Origin: Candidatus Nomurabacteria bacterium RIFCSPLOWO2_12_FULL_40_42
Lineage (GTDB): Bacteria; Patescibacteriota; Minisyncoccia; Phycocordibacterales; UBA9973
Direction: 5' to 3'
Assembly: GCA_001786195.1 (NCBI GenBank)
Contig: MFVS01000027.1
Coordinates: 1-45,866, forward strand
DNA length: 45,866 nt
Below are positions 9,401 to 16,972 of the stretch, piece after piece (position 1 is the first letter of the stretch; each line of letters starts with the position of its first letter). The notes under the pieces are model-generated. The model was given only the letters and a program-made list of their open reading frames with translations, was not told the origin of the DNA and searched no databases. Both the position numbers and the translations under genes were made by a program.

Positions 9401-9630
9401 ATTTTTTTGGATACCCGCGATATATTTTCCGGTATCTTTGCAGCCGAATCGGAAATATAATTTCGGTAATCATCGAACCAAGACAGATAACTTTCATAAG
9501 GATTCCAGGCGAGAGTGGTCCTCGGAAAAACCGCCATAAAAACAAAAATAACCAAAGCAAAAAACACCCCCAAGGACCTTAAGAGTAGGAATCTTTTTAG
9601 AAGTGTCAAAAAATATTTTTTAGGCTTCAT
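6472..9630 (-). CDS. surface/fibre-like protein: signal/TM, collagen-like Gly-X-Y segment, repeats, C-terminal intramolecular chaperone (peptidase S74) domain, Pro-rich tail
   Basis: GPRGLTGPQGPQGIPGPVGPRGPAG; SSLRFKKNIEDLNLGLDAVMRMRPVSFDWK...QIGFIAEEME S74 signature; PEPEPTP-rich tail. Confidence 0.8.
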   Translation of the reverse strand: MKPKKYFLTLLKRFLLLRSLGVFFALVIFVFMAVFPRTTLAWNPYESYLSWFDDYRNYISDSAAKIPENISRVSKKIVRILPEIKNIKTDIKMTANVAGENISANASSFFSLFSNYYNKYTSELAYLFYTPKTVAVIPSPLNKGGTEGGSISIQPPLSPLSGGSPTSSTPPPKGEAPNSTLSLGEGRGEVGPRGLTGPQGPQGIPGPVGPRGPAGSSSNLDSSQFVPRTLYDNQVDRILDSIENGVSGLSSALAEAVSTEAFTVSGNATVGGTLAVAGIGSFTHVPTLVHAFTTWPSGTSNVSDSTLYINPASAALNTNLLGLAVGGDVKFLVDAEGDIYGNNLILTGSTTTEATTVDSLTVLGAFSQTDANTFSTGTGAVSLNGTVTMPTPFTLGATSVTTTGTQLNYLNAATGTTGTTSTNLVFSTSPTLVTPVLGVATATSIAIGVNTLDTNEWAFLDGQNQAVATTSSPTFAGLALGSGSLTMTGNVGATGARVTKGWFTDIEFSNMPTVGDTSLSSTFAGIGQTMYIGTTAHALNRASAAEGLAGITSLTPGADFTLSQNSVNVLTSENTGAIANTLYLKAGNVGIGTTGPGALLGINQTSGTATQLLLSNNSGTAENYQQIKFQYSQSDATYGSAIRGLVQTTGGNGGSLAFLTDNTGGTLTERVRIDKSGNVGIGTTVPQSLLDIQGPTGVGAAAAGILTLATKELTIVDDDQLGRINFNAPLESDGADAILSGAAIWAESEATFDATTNSTALVFGTATTSAAIERMRIGSDGNIFFPAEAGANANDYLCIDVTGGAISSKATACTGSSSLRFKKNIEDLNLGLDAVMRMRPVSFDWKLEYIKNPNAPRQIGFIAEEMEQISPLFVTYENGQVEGVEYMKLTSVMAKAIQELDLKINDIQTLPAEGSFWGNLSTKVSAWFADVENGIGDFFANRVHTKEICVAKADGTEFCADGDKLEAMVGGNGNPPLLDQGGGGGDNPAPEPEVTPEPDPESTPKLDPEPQPKADQPPAEDPDPVPNPEPTPTSEPTPNPAPEPQADSPSPL
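6683..6706. repeat. 24 bp perfect palindrome CCCCCTCCTTGATCAAGGAGGGGG translated as PPLLDQGGGG
   Basis: read directly; inside the S74 protein CDS. Confidence 0.85.
9061..9220. repeat. two adjacent twin-hairpin elements inside the S74 protein CDS
   Basis: stems CCCTCTCC/GGAGAGGG (9074-9092), CCTCCCCC/GGGGGAGG (about 9105-9123), CCCCCT/AGGGGG (9143-9158), CCCCCC/GGGGGG (9197-9215); all translated. Confidence 0.8.
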
Positions 9631-9720
9631 TTTTTTAATTAGGACTTGTATATTATATCACAAGAATATCAAAGGAAAAACAATAAAAGTGTGGATAACC
9701 CCCTTGCAATAAATTAATAT

Positions 9721-12700
9721 CTAAACCACGATATTCATAAGTCTGTTTTTTATGTAGATCACCTTTCTAATCTCTTTCCCCGCTATATATTTTGCAACTG
9801 ACTCATTTAGAAAAGCTTTCTTTTTTATATCCTCTTCGGTGGCATCTGCCTGCGCCAAAATTTCCGCCCGGACTTTGCCGTTCAACTGGACTGCTATTTT
9901 GACTTCTTCATCTTTGATCAAGTTCGCGTCCCACTTCGGCCAAGTGGAAAGATGAATACTACCCCCTCCAACCTCCCCCAAAGGGGGAGACTTTAATTTC
10001 TCCCTTCCCTTTGGGGAGAGCTGGGGTGAGGTGATCAAACTCCACAATTCTTCGGTGATATGCGGCGCGAAGGGAGCGAGCAGTTGTAAGAATTTTTTGT
10101 AATCAGCCAAACTAACTTCGCTTCGATCCATTTCATTTGCCAGGATCATCAAAGTGGACACTGCAGTATTGAAACGCATAGCTTCGATATCTTCGGAAAC
10201 TTTTTTGATGGTCTTATGCAATAATTTTTTAACCTCTCCTAAATCCTCCCCCAAGGGAAGGACTTTAGTAATTCTTCCCCCCTTCCTTGGGAAGGGGGTA
10301 GGGGGTAGGTTAACTTTGTTGCCTATCCGCCAAACTTTTTCAATAAATCTTCGCGCCCCGATAATGCTTTCAGTAGACCACACAACCGACTGGTCAAACG
10401 GTCCCATAAACATTTCATAAATACGTAAAGTGTCTGCGCCGTAGGTTTTGACGATGTCGTCTGGATTGATAACATTTCCAAGCGATTTTGACATTTTGAC
10501 TCCCCCCTCGCCCAGGATCATGCCATGCGAAGTGCGCTTCATATAGGGCTCATTTGTCGGCACTAGTTTTAAATCATACAAAAATTTGTGCCAAAAACGA
10601 GAATACAAAAGGTGTAGAGTGGTATGCTCATTTCCGCCGTTGTACCAATCCACCCCTCCTATATCCTCCCCAAAGGGGAGAACTTTGGATTTCCCCTTCC
10701 TTTGGAGGGGGCTAGGGGGAGGTGTTAGCCAATATTTCAAATTTTTTTTACCTGCAAATTCTTTTTTATTTTTTGGATCCGCATACCGAAGATAATACCA
10801 AGAACTTCCCGCCCAGTTTGGCATCGTATCTGTTTCCCTTTTTGCTTTTCCGCCACAAATCGGACATTTGACATTGACCCATTTGGTAATATTTACCAGA
10901 GGCGATTCTCCGCTATCCGTCGGCTGATAATTTTTTACTTTAGGCAATTCGACTGGCAAATCTTTCTCCGGCACTGGCACCATTCCGCATTTCTCACAAT
11001 GTATAACCGGAATCGGCTCGCCCCAGTAACGCTGTCTCGAAAAAACCCAGTCGCGGAGCTTGAAAGTGACTTTTTCTTTTCCCCCTATAAATTTTATGAT
11101 TTCTTTCTTTGCTTTTTCGGAATCCATGCCATCAAATTTGCCAGAATTACTCAAAACACCCCCTCCTTCGTAGAAATCTTTTGATTCTCCCTCCAACAAA
11201 TCTGCACCAGTAATAACTTGTTTTATCGGCAATTTATATTTCTTCGCAAACTCAAAATCCCGCTCATCGTGCGCGGGTACGCCCATAATGGCTCTGGTGC
11301 CATAGGTCGAGAGAACGTAATCAGCTATCCAGACAGGAATTTTTTCTTTGTTTGAGGGATTTATAGCATAAGCTCCGGTAAAAACTCCTGTCTTTTCTTT
11401 TTCTAAATTAACTCGCTCTTGCTTATTTTTATTTTTTGATTTAGTTACGTAATTAATTACGTAACTCATTTGTTCGGAAGTTGTGATTTTCTCTACCAAA
11501 GAATGCTCTGGAGAAAGCACCAAGTAAGTCGCGCCAAAAATCGTGTCCGGTCGAGTAGTGAAAACAGTAATATTTCCATCAAATTCCCCCTCCCTTTGGG
11601 AGGGGGTTAGGGGGTGGGTGGAATCAAAAACCCCTCCTAAATCCTCCCCAAGGGGAAGGACTTTAGCTTCGTTCAAGCTATCTAGTTTTTTAATAATTCG
11701 TTTAACAACACTATCTATATTTTCTAAAACTTCTTCATTTCTAAATCTAATAACTTCAAAACCGAGGATTTTAAAAATATCACTTCTCTCTGCATCTTTT
11801 TCTTTTTGTAAATCATGCATATCCCCGTCAATCTCAATGATTAAATTTTTTGAAAGACAAACAAAATCAACAATGAATTTGTTAATAATGTGTTGTTGAC
11901 GAAAATGAAAATTATTTTTATTACCTTTTAGTTCTTGCCATAATTTTCTTTCAGCTTCTGTTGGATTTTCTCGCATTTCAACAGCTTTTTCTTGAAGTAA
12001 TCTGAAATTTTTTGGGTCTGTCGTATGGTATCCAGGTATTTCCCCCTTCTCTTGGGGAAGGGTTGGGGATGGGTGTATTATTTTGAACTGAATTTCCGCT
12101 CCCTCGCTCCGCCATATCCAATTCCTCTGTCCGAGTTTGATCTGCGGTAAATAATCTACCTCATCCAAATCTTTGTAAAGTCTGTCAGCGTATTTGGTAA
12201 TAGCCAGCATCCATTGTTCTTTTTCTCTTTGCTCGACAACCGTCCCACAACGTTCGCAGCAGCCATTTACCACTTCTTCGTTGGCCAGTCCAATTTTATC
12301 CTTCGGGCACCAATTGATCGTCATTTTAGCCTTATACGCTAAACCTTTTTTCAAAAATTGCAAAAATATCCACTGCGTCCATTTGTAATATTTTGGGTCA
12401 GTGGTGTTGATTTCTCGCGACCAATCAAAAGAGATACCTAGAGATTTTATTTGCCTCCGGAATGTATCGCTATTTTTCTTGGTGACAACTCTCGGATCCA
12501 GGCCTGTCTTGATCGCGTAGTTCTCGGTCGGAAGTCCAAACGCATCCCAGCCGATCGGATATAAGACATTGAATCCCTGCAACCTTCTTGTTCGGGAAAT
12601 AACATCCATCCCGATATAGGGCCGCGGATGCCCGACATGCAACCCATCACCCGAAGGATATGGAAATTCAATTAGACTATAATACTTCGGTTTCGAAGAC

Positions 12701-12783
12701 AAATCTTTGGCATGATAAATTCCTTTTTTTTCCCAAATTTCCTGCCATTTTTTTTCTATCTTTTTGTGGTCATATTCACGCAT
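9721..12783 (-). CDS. leuS: leucyl-tRNA synthetase with several in-frame insertions
   Basis: YPSGDGLHVGHPRPY (HIGH), GVKMSKSLGNV (KMSKS), FTTRPDTIFGATY editing domain, WAGSSWYYLRY. Confidence 0.95.
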   Translation of the reverse strand: MREYDHKKIEKKWQEIWEKKGIYHAKDLSSKPKYYSLIEFPYPSGDGLHVGHPRPYIGMDVISRTRRLQGFNVLYPIGWDAFGLPTENYAIKTGLDPRVVTKKNSDTFRRQIKSLGISFDWSREINTTDPKYYKWTQWIFLQFLKKGLAYKAKMTINWCPKDKIGLANEEVVNGCCERCGTVVEQREKEQWMLAITKYADRLYKDLDEVDYLPQIKLGQRNWIWRSEGAEIQFKIIHPSPTLPQEKGEIPGYHTTDPKNFRLLQEKAVEMRENPTEAERKLWQELKGNKNNFHFRQQHIINKFIVDFVCLSKNLIIEIDGDMHDLQKEKDAERSDIFKILGFEVIRFRNEEVLENIDSVVKRIIKKLDSLNEAKVLPLGEDLGGVFDSTHPLTPSQREGEFDGNITVFTTRPDTIFGATYLVLSPEHSLVEKITTSEQMSYVINYVTKSKNKNKQERVNLEKEKTGVFTGAYAINPSNKEKIPVWIADYVLSTYGTRAIMGVPAHDERDFEFAKKYKLPIKQVITGADLLEGESKDFYEGGGVLSNSGKFDGMDSEKAKKEIIKFIGGKEKVTFKLRDWVFSRQRYWGEPIPVIHCEKCGMVPVPEKDLPVELPKVKNYQPTDSGESPLVNITKWVNVKCPICGGKAKRETDTMPNWAGSSWYYLRYADPKNKKEFAGKKNLKYWLTPPPSPLQRKGKSKVLPFGEDIGGVDWYNGGNEHTTLHLLYSRFWHKFLYDLKLVPTNEPYMKRTSHGMILGEGGVKMSKSLGNVINPDDIVKTYGADTLRIYEMFMGPFDQSVVWSTESIIGARRFIEKVWRIGNKVNLPPTPFPRKGGRITKVLPLGEDLGEVKKLLHKTIKKVSEDIEAMRFNTAVSTLMILANEMDRSEVSLADYKKFLQLLAPFAPHITEELWSLITSPQLSPKGREKLKSPPLGEVGGGSIHLSTWPKWDANLIKDEEVKIAVQLNGKVRAEILAQADATEEDIKKKAFLNESVAKYIAGKEIRKVIYIKNRLMNIVV
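9959..10036. repeat. twin-hairpin element A in leuS (translated TSPQLSPKGREKLKSPPLGEVGGGS)
   Basis: CTCCCCCAAAGGGGGAG + TCCCTTCCCTTTGGGGAGAG hairpins. Confidence 0.85.
10231..10312. repeat. twin-hairpin element B in leuS (translated LPPTPFPRKGGRITKVLPLGEDLGEV)
   Basis: ends match those of the DUF559-bearing element at 11581-12077. Confidence 0.85.
10649..10728. repeat. twin-hairpin element C in leuS (translated TPPPSPLQRKGKSKVLPFGEDIGGV)
   Basis: ends match elements B and D; splits KYWLP/VDWYNGG. Confidence 0.85.
11581..12077 (-). mobile_element. element D: DUF559 (Vsr-like PD-(D/E)XK) nuclease module with hairpin termini, in-frame inside the leuS editing domain
   Basis: EMRENPTEAERKLWQELKGNKNNFHFRQQHIINKFIVDFVCLSKNLIIEIDGDMHDLQKEKDAERSDIFKILGFEVIRFRNEEV = DUF559; flanked by GC-rich hairpins. 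Confidence 0.8.
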
Positions 12784-12788
12784 ACAAC

Positions 12789-13769
12789 TTATTTAGCAAT
12801 ATATTTTTTATTGATATTTATTGAAACATATCCAAGTCCGATAAAGATAAAACCGAGAATAACAAGTGCAACCGGCCAGCCTACTGAATCTGCAAAATAT
12901 TCACCGGTAATATAAGAAACATGCGCCAGCAGAAAACAAGTGCTGACTACTAATATGGCCCGACTTTTTGTATATGCTGACAAAAACAGACCTCCGATGA
13001 CAAGCAGAAAGTAAACCATTTGCCAAGGAACAGAATCAAATACTCGAGAGAATGCCGCGCCCAGGAAACCAGCACTGCCGAAGAAATAAAGAATCCCGAC
13101 AAGTTTGTTATTCCAGCCGCCGCGAAAAGCGTGCGCCAATAAAAGATAACTAGCTCCTACAACCATAGTGAGATACGCGTACAAATCTTCATGTCTATAA
13201 AACGGACCATCGATCATCGCTTCGACTAGGAGATAAATAAAAGCGGTGCCATTCGCTATGGCAAAAAAAGTTAAAACTGAACTTCTATGAGCAAAATTTA
13301 ACAGTAAATAAAATACAAAAATAGCTCCAAAGGTAATTGCAATTGGCCATACGGAAACCATGTCCACATTGAGTTCGGAGAGGGCAACTACTGCCCCTCC
13401 AGGAACAAGCAGGCCTCCTATTGCGTGAAATACGGAACCAATAGTTTGATTTTCCGGTTTGGATTTTAGCAAAACTGATCCAATAACTGTAAACAGTAAA
13501 CCTAAGCCCAGAGTGACCGATATGCGCCCCAAGGACCCCAGATCATCCCAGACTTGATAAACAAAAATAATAATTCCAATGACCACGATAGCTGCGCCTA
13601 AAACATATAACATTTTGGTCATGGAAAAATGCGTGGAATCTTTCGGAGTTGCGCTTATCTCTCTTCCAGCGCTCGGTGTAAGACTCAATCTACTAATCAA
13701 CTCTTCACGGCTTATTTCACCTGCGTTTATGCCTTTCTCAAGTTCTTGAAGCAATTCTTCTTTGTTCAT
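12789..13769 (-). CDS. multi-TM membrane protein, DUF2157-like
   Basis: 326 aa, about 9 TM segments. Confidence 0.5.
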   Translation of the reverse strand: MNKEELLQELEKGINAGEISREELISRLSLTPSAGREISATPKDSTHFSMTKMLYVLGAAIVVIGIIIFVYQVWDDLGSLGRISVTLGLGLLFTVIGSVLLKSKPENQTIGSVFHAIGGLLVPGGAVVALSELNVDMVSVWPIAITFGAIFVFYLLLNFAHRSSVLTFFAIANGTAFIYLLVEAMIDGPFYRHEDLYAYLTMVVGASYLLLAHAFRGGWNNKLVGILYFFGSAGFLGAAFSRVFDSVPWQMVYFLLVIGGLFLSAYTKSRAILVVSTCFLLAHVSYITGEYFADSVGWPVALVILGFIFIGLGYVSININKKYIAK

Positions 13770-13772
13770 AGA

Positions 13773-14378
13773 TTAATTCCTGCCGGGCAATACCCAGCCG
13801 ATAAATTGAAAATTATTTTGATAATAATACTGATCGGTACTATTGATAAGATTTATTTTGCTTTTACTTTTCCCTTGGGTCAGATAGTAACCATACGATG
13901 AACGCCCACCACTGAATGGAAAGAAGTCTCCCCCGTTATAACTATAATTACTGGAAACGGTAACTCCATCAGGCGAGGTCAAAAGATTGTTGAGAGTAAG
14001 CATTTGCGCTTCGGCCAGGGTAATTTCTCGGCTTTCGTTCTTTTTGGTATCATGTAAAAAAATACGAGCAGTGTAGTTTTGTTTAAAATCAACAACCCCG
14101 TCTTTATTAGAATCTTGAGTCAAGTCAACAGGATTTACAACCAATTTATTGTCTACGACTGAATAGCGTTTTTGGAGATAATTTTCGCAATAATATGGGT
14201 AGGAACTTCTACCATCGGTGCACGAGGTATAGACAAAGTTATAATTCGTAGAAAGGAAAAGCGACGGCAGATAACTGCTCAAAGCTACAATTACAATCAA
14301 CAAAATTGGTAATATAAAAGCCAGCAAAATAGCAAAATTTTTCTTTATAAATTCTTTCATAGTTATATGATACTCCAA
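13773..14378 (-). CDS. hypothetical membrane-anchored protein
   Basis: N-terminal TM followed by extracytoplasmic domain. Confidence 0.5.
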   Translation of the reverse strand: MEYHITMKEFIKKNFAILLAFILPILLIVIVALSSYLPSLFLSTNYNFVYTSCTDGRSSYPYYCENYLQKRYSVVDNKLVVNPVDLTQDSNKDGVVDFKQNYTARIFLHDTKKNESREITLAEAQMLTLNNLLTSPDGVTVSSNYSYNGGDFFPFSGGRSSYGYYLTQGKSKSKINLINSTDQYYYQNNFQFIGWVLPGRN

Positions 14379-15301
14379 ACCGCCGTATTCGCAAGCGGTA
14401 TAACTCTACCATTGGATTTTTCTAAAATACACAGTTCGCCCGCTTCGACATGGCCTCCGAAATCTTTCATCATTTCTTCTAGCGCATACCCGGTAGTGAG
14501 CGAAGAAGAATCATCGGCATAAGAAGTGAGAATAACAAAAAGGGGTTGATCGCTCAAAACTTGGTGCACCGCCGACAAAAGCTTCGGTAACATTTCTTCA
14601 ATTTTCCAAACTTCCCCTTTCGGTCCGCGGCCAAACTTCGGCGGGTCCATAATTATAACGTCATATTTATTTCCCCTCTTCGCTTCTCGCTCCAGAAATT
14701 TGATAGCATCGTCTTCAATCACTCGCATAGGCAAATTTTGCAGATCCGACAACTTTTGGTTTTCTTTCGCCCAGTTGAGGACTTGTTTCGAAGCATCCAA
14801 GTGCGTTACTTCTGCACCAGCTCGCAGGGCAAACAGGCTCGCCACGCCGGTGTAGCCAAATAAATTTAAAAACTTAACTTTCTGCGGAAGTCCGACTTCC
14901 GCAGATTTTATTCTTTCCTCGATAAAATCCCAGTGCACCGCATGCTCCGGAAAAAAACCTAAATGACGGAAAGATGTGGGCCTTGCCAGAAATTTAATGC
15001 CTTTATATTCCATCTCCCATTTTTTGAGCAAGGACTCCCCTTGCTCATTTTTCATTTTCCAGCCAGCCTTGGCTCCCTGTTTTGAACTCCAAAATTTTCC
15101 GTCCGCTTTGTTCCACTCACTTTCAGGCAAAGTCTTCTTCCAAACCGCATCTTCATAAGGCCGTACAAAAATGTAGAGCCCAAATCGCTCCAGTTTCTCC
15201 CCATCACCCGTGTCTAGGAGTTCGTAATCTCTGAAGTCCTTGGAATCTTTCAAACAAAAAATTTTAATTTGTCTGTTGTTTTGATTTGGCATAATTTTCA
15301 T
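14363..15301 (-). CDS. class I SAM-dependent methyltransferase (RlmI/RlmK-like rRNA methyltransferase)
   Basis: KVKFLNLFGYTGVASLFALRAGAEVTHLDASK, DVIIMDPPKFGRGPKGEVWKIE. Confidence 0.8.
   Translation of the reverse strand: MKIMPNQNNRQIKIFCLKDSKDFRDYELLDTGDGEKLERFGLYIFVRPYEDAVWKKTLPESEWNKADGKFWSSKQGAKAGWKMKNEQGESLLKKWEMEYKGIKFLARPTSFRHLGFFPEHAVHWDFIEERIKSAEVGLPQKVKFLNLFGYTGVASLFALRAGAEVTHLDASKQVLNWAKENQKLSDLQNLPMRVIEDDAIKFLEREAKRGNKYDVIIMDPPKFGRGPKGEVWKIEEMLPKLLSAVHQVLSDQPLFVILTSYADDSSSLTTGYALEEMMKDFGGHVEAGELCILEKSNGRVIPLANTAVWSII
14882..14904. repeat. 23 bp perfect palindrome CTGCGGAAGTC-C-GACTTCCGCAG, translated as SAEVGLPQ in the methyltransferase
   Basis: 11+1+11 IR read directly; core shared with IRs at 70-92 and 43548-43570. 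Confidence 0.85.
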
Positions 15302-16119
15302 ATCAAAAATTCAATTACATCTCCATCCTTTGCTACATACTCTTTGCCCTCCGTCCGCACCCAGCCTTTTTCTCTGGCTTTCGCGAAACTTCCGGCTTGG
15401 ATCAATTGTTCGCAAGATACGACTTCGGCCCGAATAAATTTCTGCTGAAAATCTGTATGGATAGAACGACCGGCGAAAGGAGCGGTCGCGCCCCGGAGCG
15501 TCGTCCAAGCTCTCGATTCATCTTCCCCTGTCGTGAAAAAAGTAATTAAATTCAGCAAGTCATAACTCGCTTTTATCAAATTATCCAAGCCCTTGCCAAA
15601 AATCGGATCAACTTCGATGTGTGGACCAGGAAGTTTAGCAACAAAATCTCGCTTAATATTTTCCGCCGCTTCAGAAGTGTTTAAAACATACAACGTCGGC
15701 TTTTTAATCCCTGCCGTCTCTAGTTCAAAATTTATAACTTCAATGTCAAACAGCGGATCAATTTTATTGTGAACATGAATCATCGCCTTGTCTTCAAAAA
15801 TTCGCACCACTTCAATGATGGCGTCCACTTCGCGGATATGCGAGAGAAATTTGTTGCCGAGCCCGGCGCCCTCCGAAGCACCCTTTACCAATCCGGCGAT
15901 ATCTACAAACTCCACCACGGCCGGAATTGTTTTTTGGGACTTACTAATTTCTGATAATTTAGTCAAGCGTTCATCCGGCACCGGCACTATCCCGACCGAA
16001 GGATCAATGGTGCAAAAAGGATAATTCTCGGCCGGCACGTTTTTCTTGGTCAGCGCGTTAAAAAGCGTGGACTTCCCCACATTTGGCAAACCCACAATTC
16101 CGATTTTAAGCGAGGACAT
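15298..16119 (-). CDS. ychF: YchF-family P-loop ATPase, apparently lacking the coiled-coil insertion
   Basis: MSSLKIGIVGLPNVGKSTLFNALTKKNVPAENYPFCTIDPSVGIVPVPDERL; C-terminal TGS-like segment. Confidence 0.9.
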   Translation of the reverse strand: MSSLKIGIVGLPNVGKSTLFNALTKKNVPAENYPFCTIDPSVGIVPVPDERLTKLSEISKSQKTIPAVVEFVDIAGLVKGASEGAGLGNKFLSHIREVDAIIEVVRIFEDKAMIHVHNKIDPLFDIEVINFELETAGIKKPTLYVLNTSEAAENIKRDFVAKLPGPHIEVDPIFGKGLDNLIKASYDLLNLITFFTTGEDESRAWTTLRGATAPFAGRSIHTDFQQKFIRAEVVSCEQLIQAGSFAKAREKGWVRTEGKEYVAKDGDVIEFLI

Positions 16120-16155
16120 AGAGAGAATATAGCAAAATTTAGGGTTCTTCGCGAG

Positions 16156-16872
16156 TTACTCATCTAAGATTTTGAAGTCTTCTCCAACTGCCGGGACAGC
16201 TCTTTTTTTACGAATAAAATGAGCTACCAGAACGGAGATGCCAAGTAGAAGAATTAAAATGAGTATAAAAGTTGGTAAATTATTAGTTTTTACAATTTGC
16301 GCTGGTAAATTTTGAGCCAAATTTTCCACAGGAATTTTTTGTTCATTCTGCACCACAGCAACTTTTTCTGGAATTGATCTACTTTTCACTACAGGCGCAA
16401 TTGGTTTGATTTCTGTTTTCTTTTCTATTTTATTCTCCATACCAGGAGTAGGTCTCGCCGCAACCCAAACTGTATTACCTGTTTGGGTTATTTTTTGCAA
16501 AGATTTGCCATCCCCCGCGCCGCCGAAAGCAGACCAATAAGCATACTGATCGATAATATTTAAATTTTTATCTTTCAACATCAGCGCTTCCCCGTCATTG
16601 CTTAAGGAAAAACTAGAATCAAAAACAATACCCGTAAAGTTCGGCCAGTCGGTTTTGAATTTTACAGAATTCGCGGCGATAATCGCATAACCTTTCGCTG
16701 GCACATTTGCATCGCCTTGAACTAATTTAATTTTATGGCTAGTATCCGCCTCAAAAAATCGAAAAGAAGACAAGTCCATAGGAACATCGCTATCGTTATA
16801 GATTTCCACCCATTCCCGGTCCTCGTCGCTACCGGTTTTGAGATCGTACATTATTTCATTTATCTCAAGCAT
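16156..16872 (-). CDS. lamin-tail domain (LTD) protein with C-terminal TM anchor
   Basis: INEIMYDLKTGSDEDREWVEIYNDSDVPMDLSSFRF...NDGEALMLKD LTD motifs. Confidence 0.7.
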   Translation of the reverse strand: MLEINEIMYDLKTGSDEDREWVEIYNDSDVPMDLSSFRFFEADTSHKIKLVQGDANVPAKGYAIIAANSVKFKTDWPNFTGIVFDSSFSLSNDGEALMLKDKNLNIIDQYAYWSAFGGAGDGKSLQKITQTGNTVWVAARPTPGMENKIEKKTEIKPIAPVVKSRSIPEKVAVVQNEQKIPVENLAQNLPAQIVKTNNLPTFILILILLLGISVLVAHFIRKKRAVPAVGEDFKILDE

Positions 16873-16892
16873 ATGTTATAATTTTACCATGA

Positions 16893-16972
16893 ATCCCGTA
16901 CGAAATCTTACTAACAAAGTTTCGTGTAAGGGATAGGTCAATTTACTAGTTTAATAAATTTCGTACGGGATG
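16893..16972 (+). promoter_or_regulatory. start-codon palindrome/leader element upstream of pfkB-family gene
   Basis: ATCCCGTACGAAAT ... GTAAGGGATA ... ATTTCGTACGGGATG, ending on the ATG. Confidence 0.7.

Noticed and set aside
4075-9630. Diversity-generating retroelement (Avd-like protein near a large surface protein)
   Set aside because: No reverse transcriptase ORF and no TR/VR pair seen in the window; the Avd-like fold alone is common in four-helix bundle proteins.
9961-12077. Twin hairpins in leuS as transcription terminators or attenuators
   Set aside because: They lie inside an open coding frame at protein loops, lack U-tracts, and share termini with a nuclease-bearing element; insertion is the better explanation.
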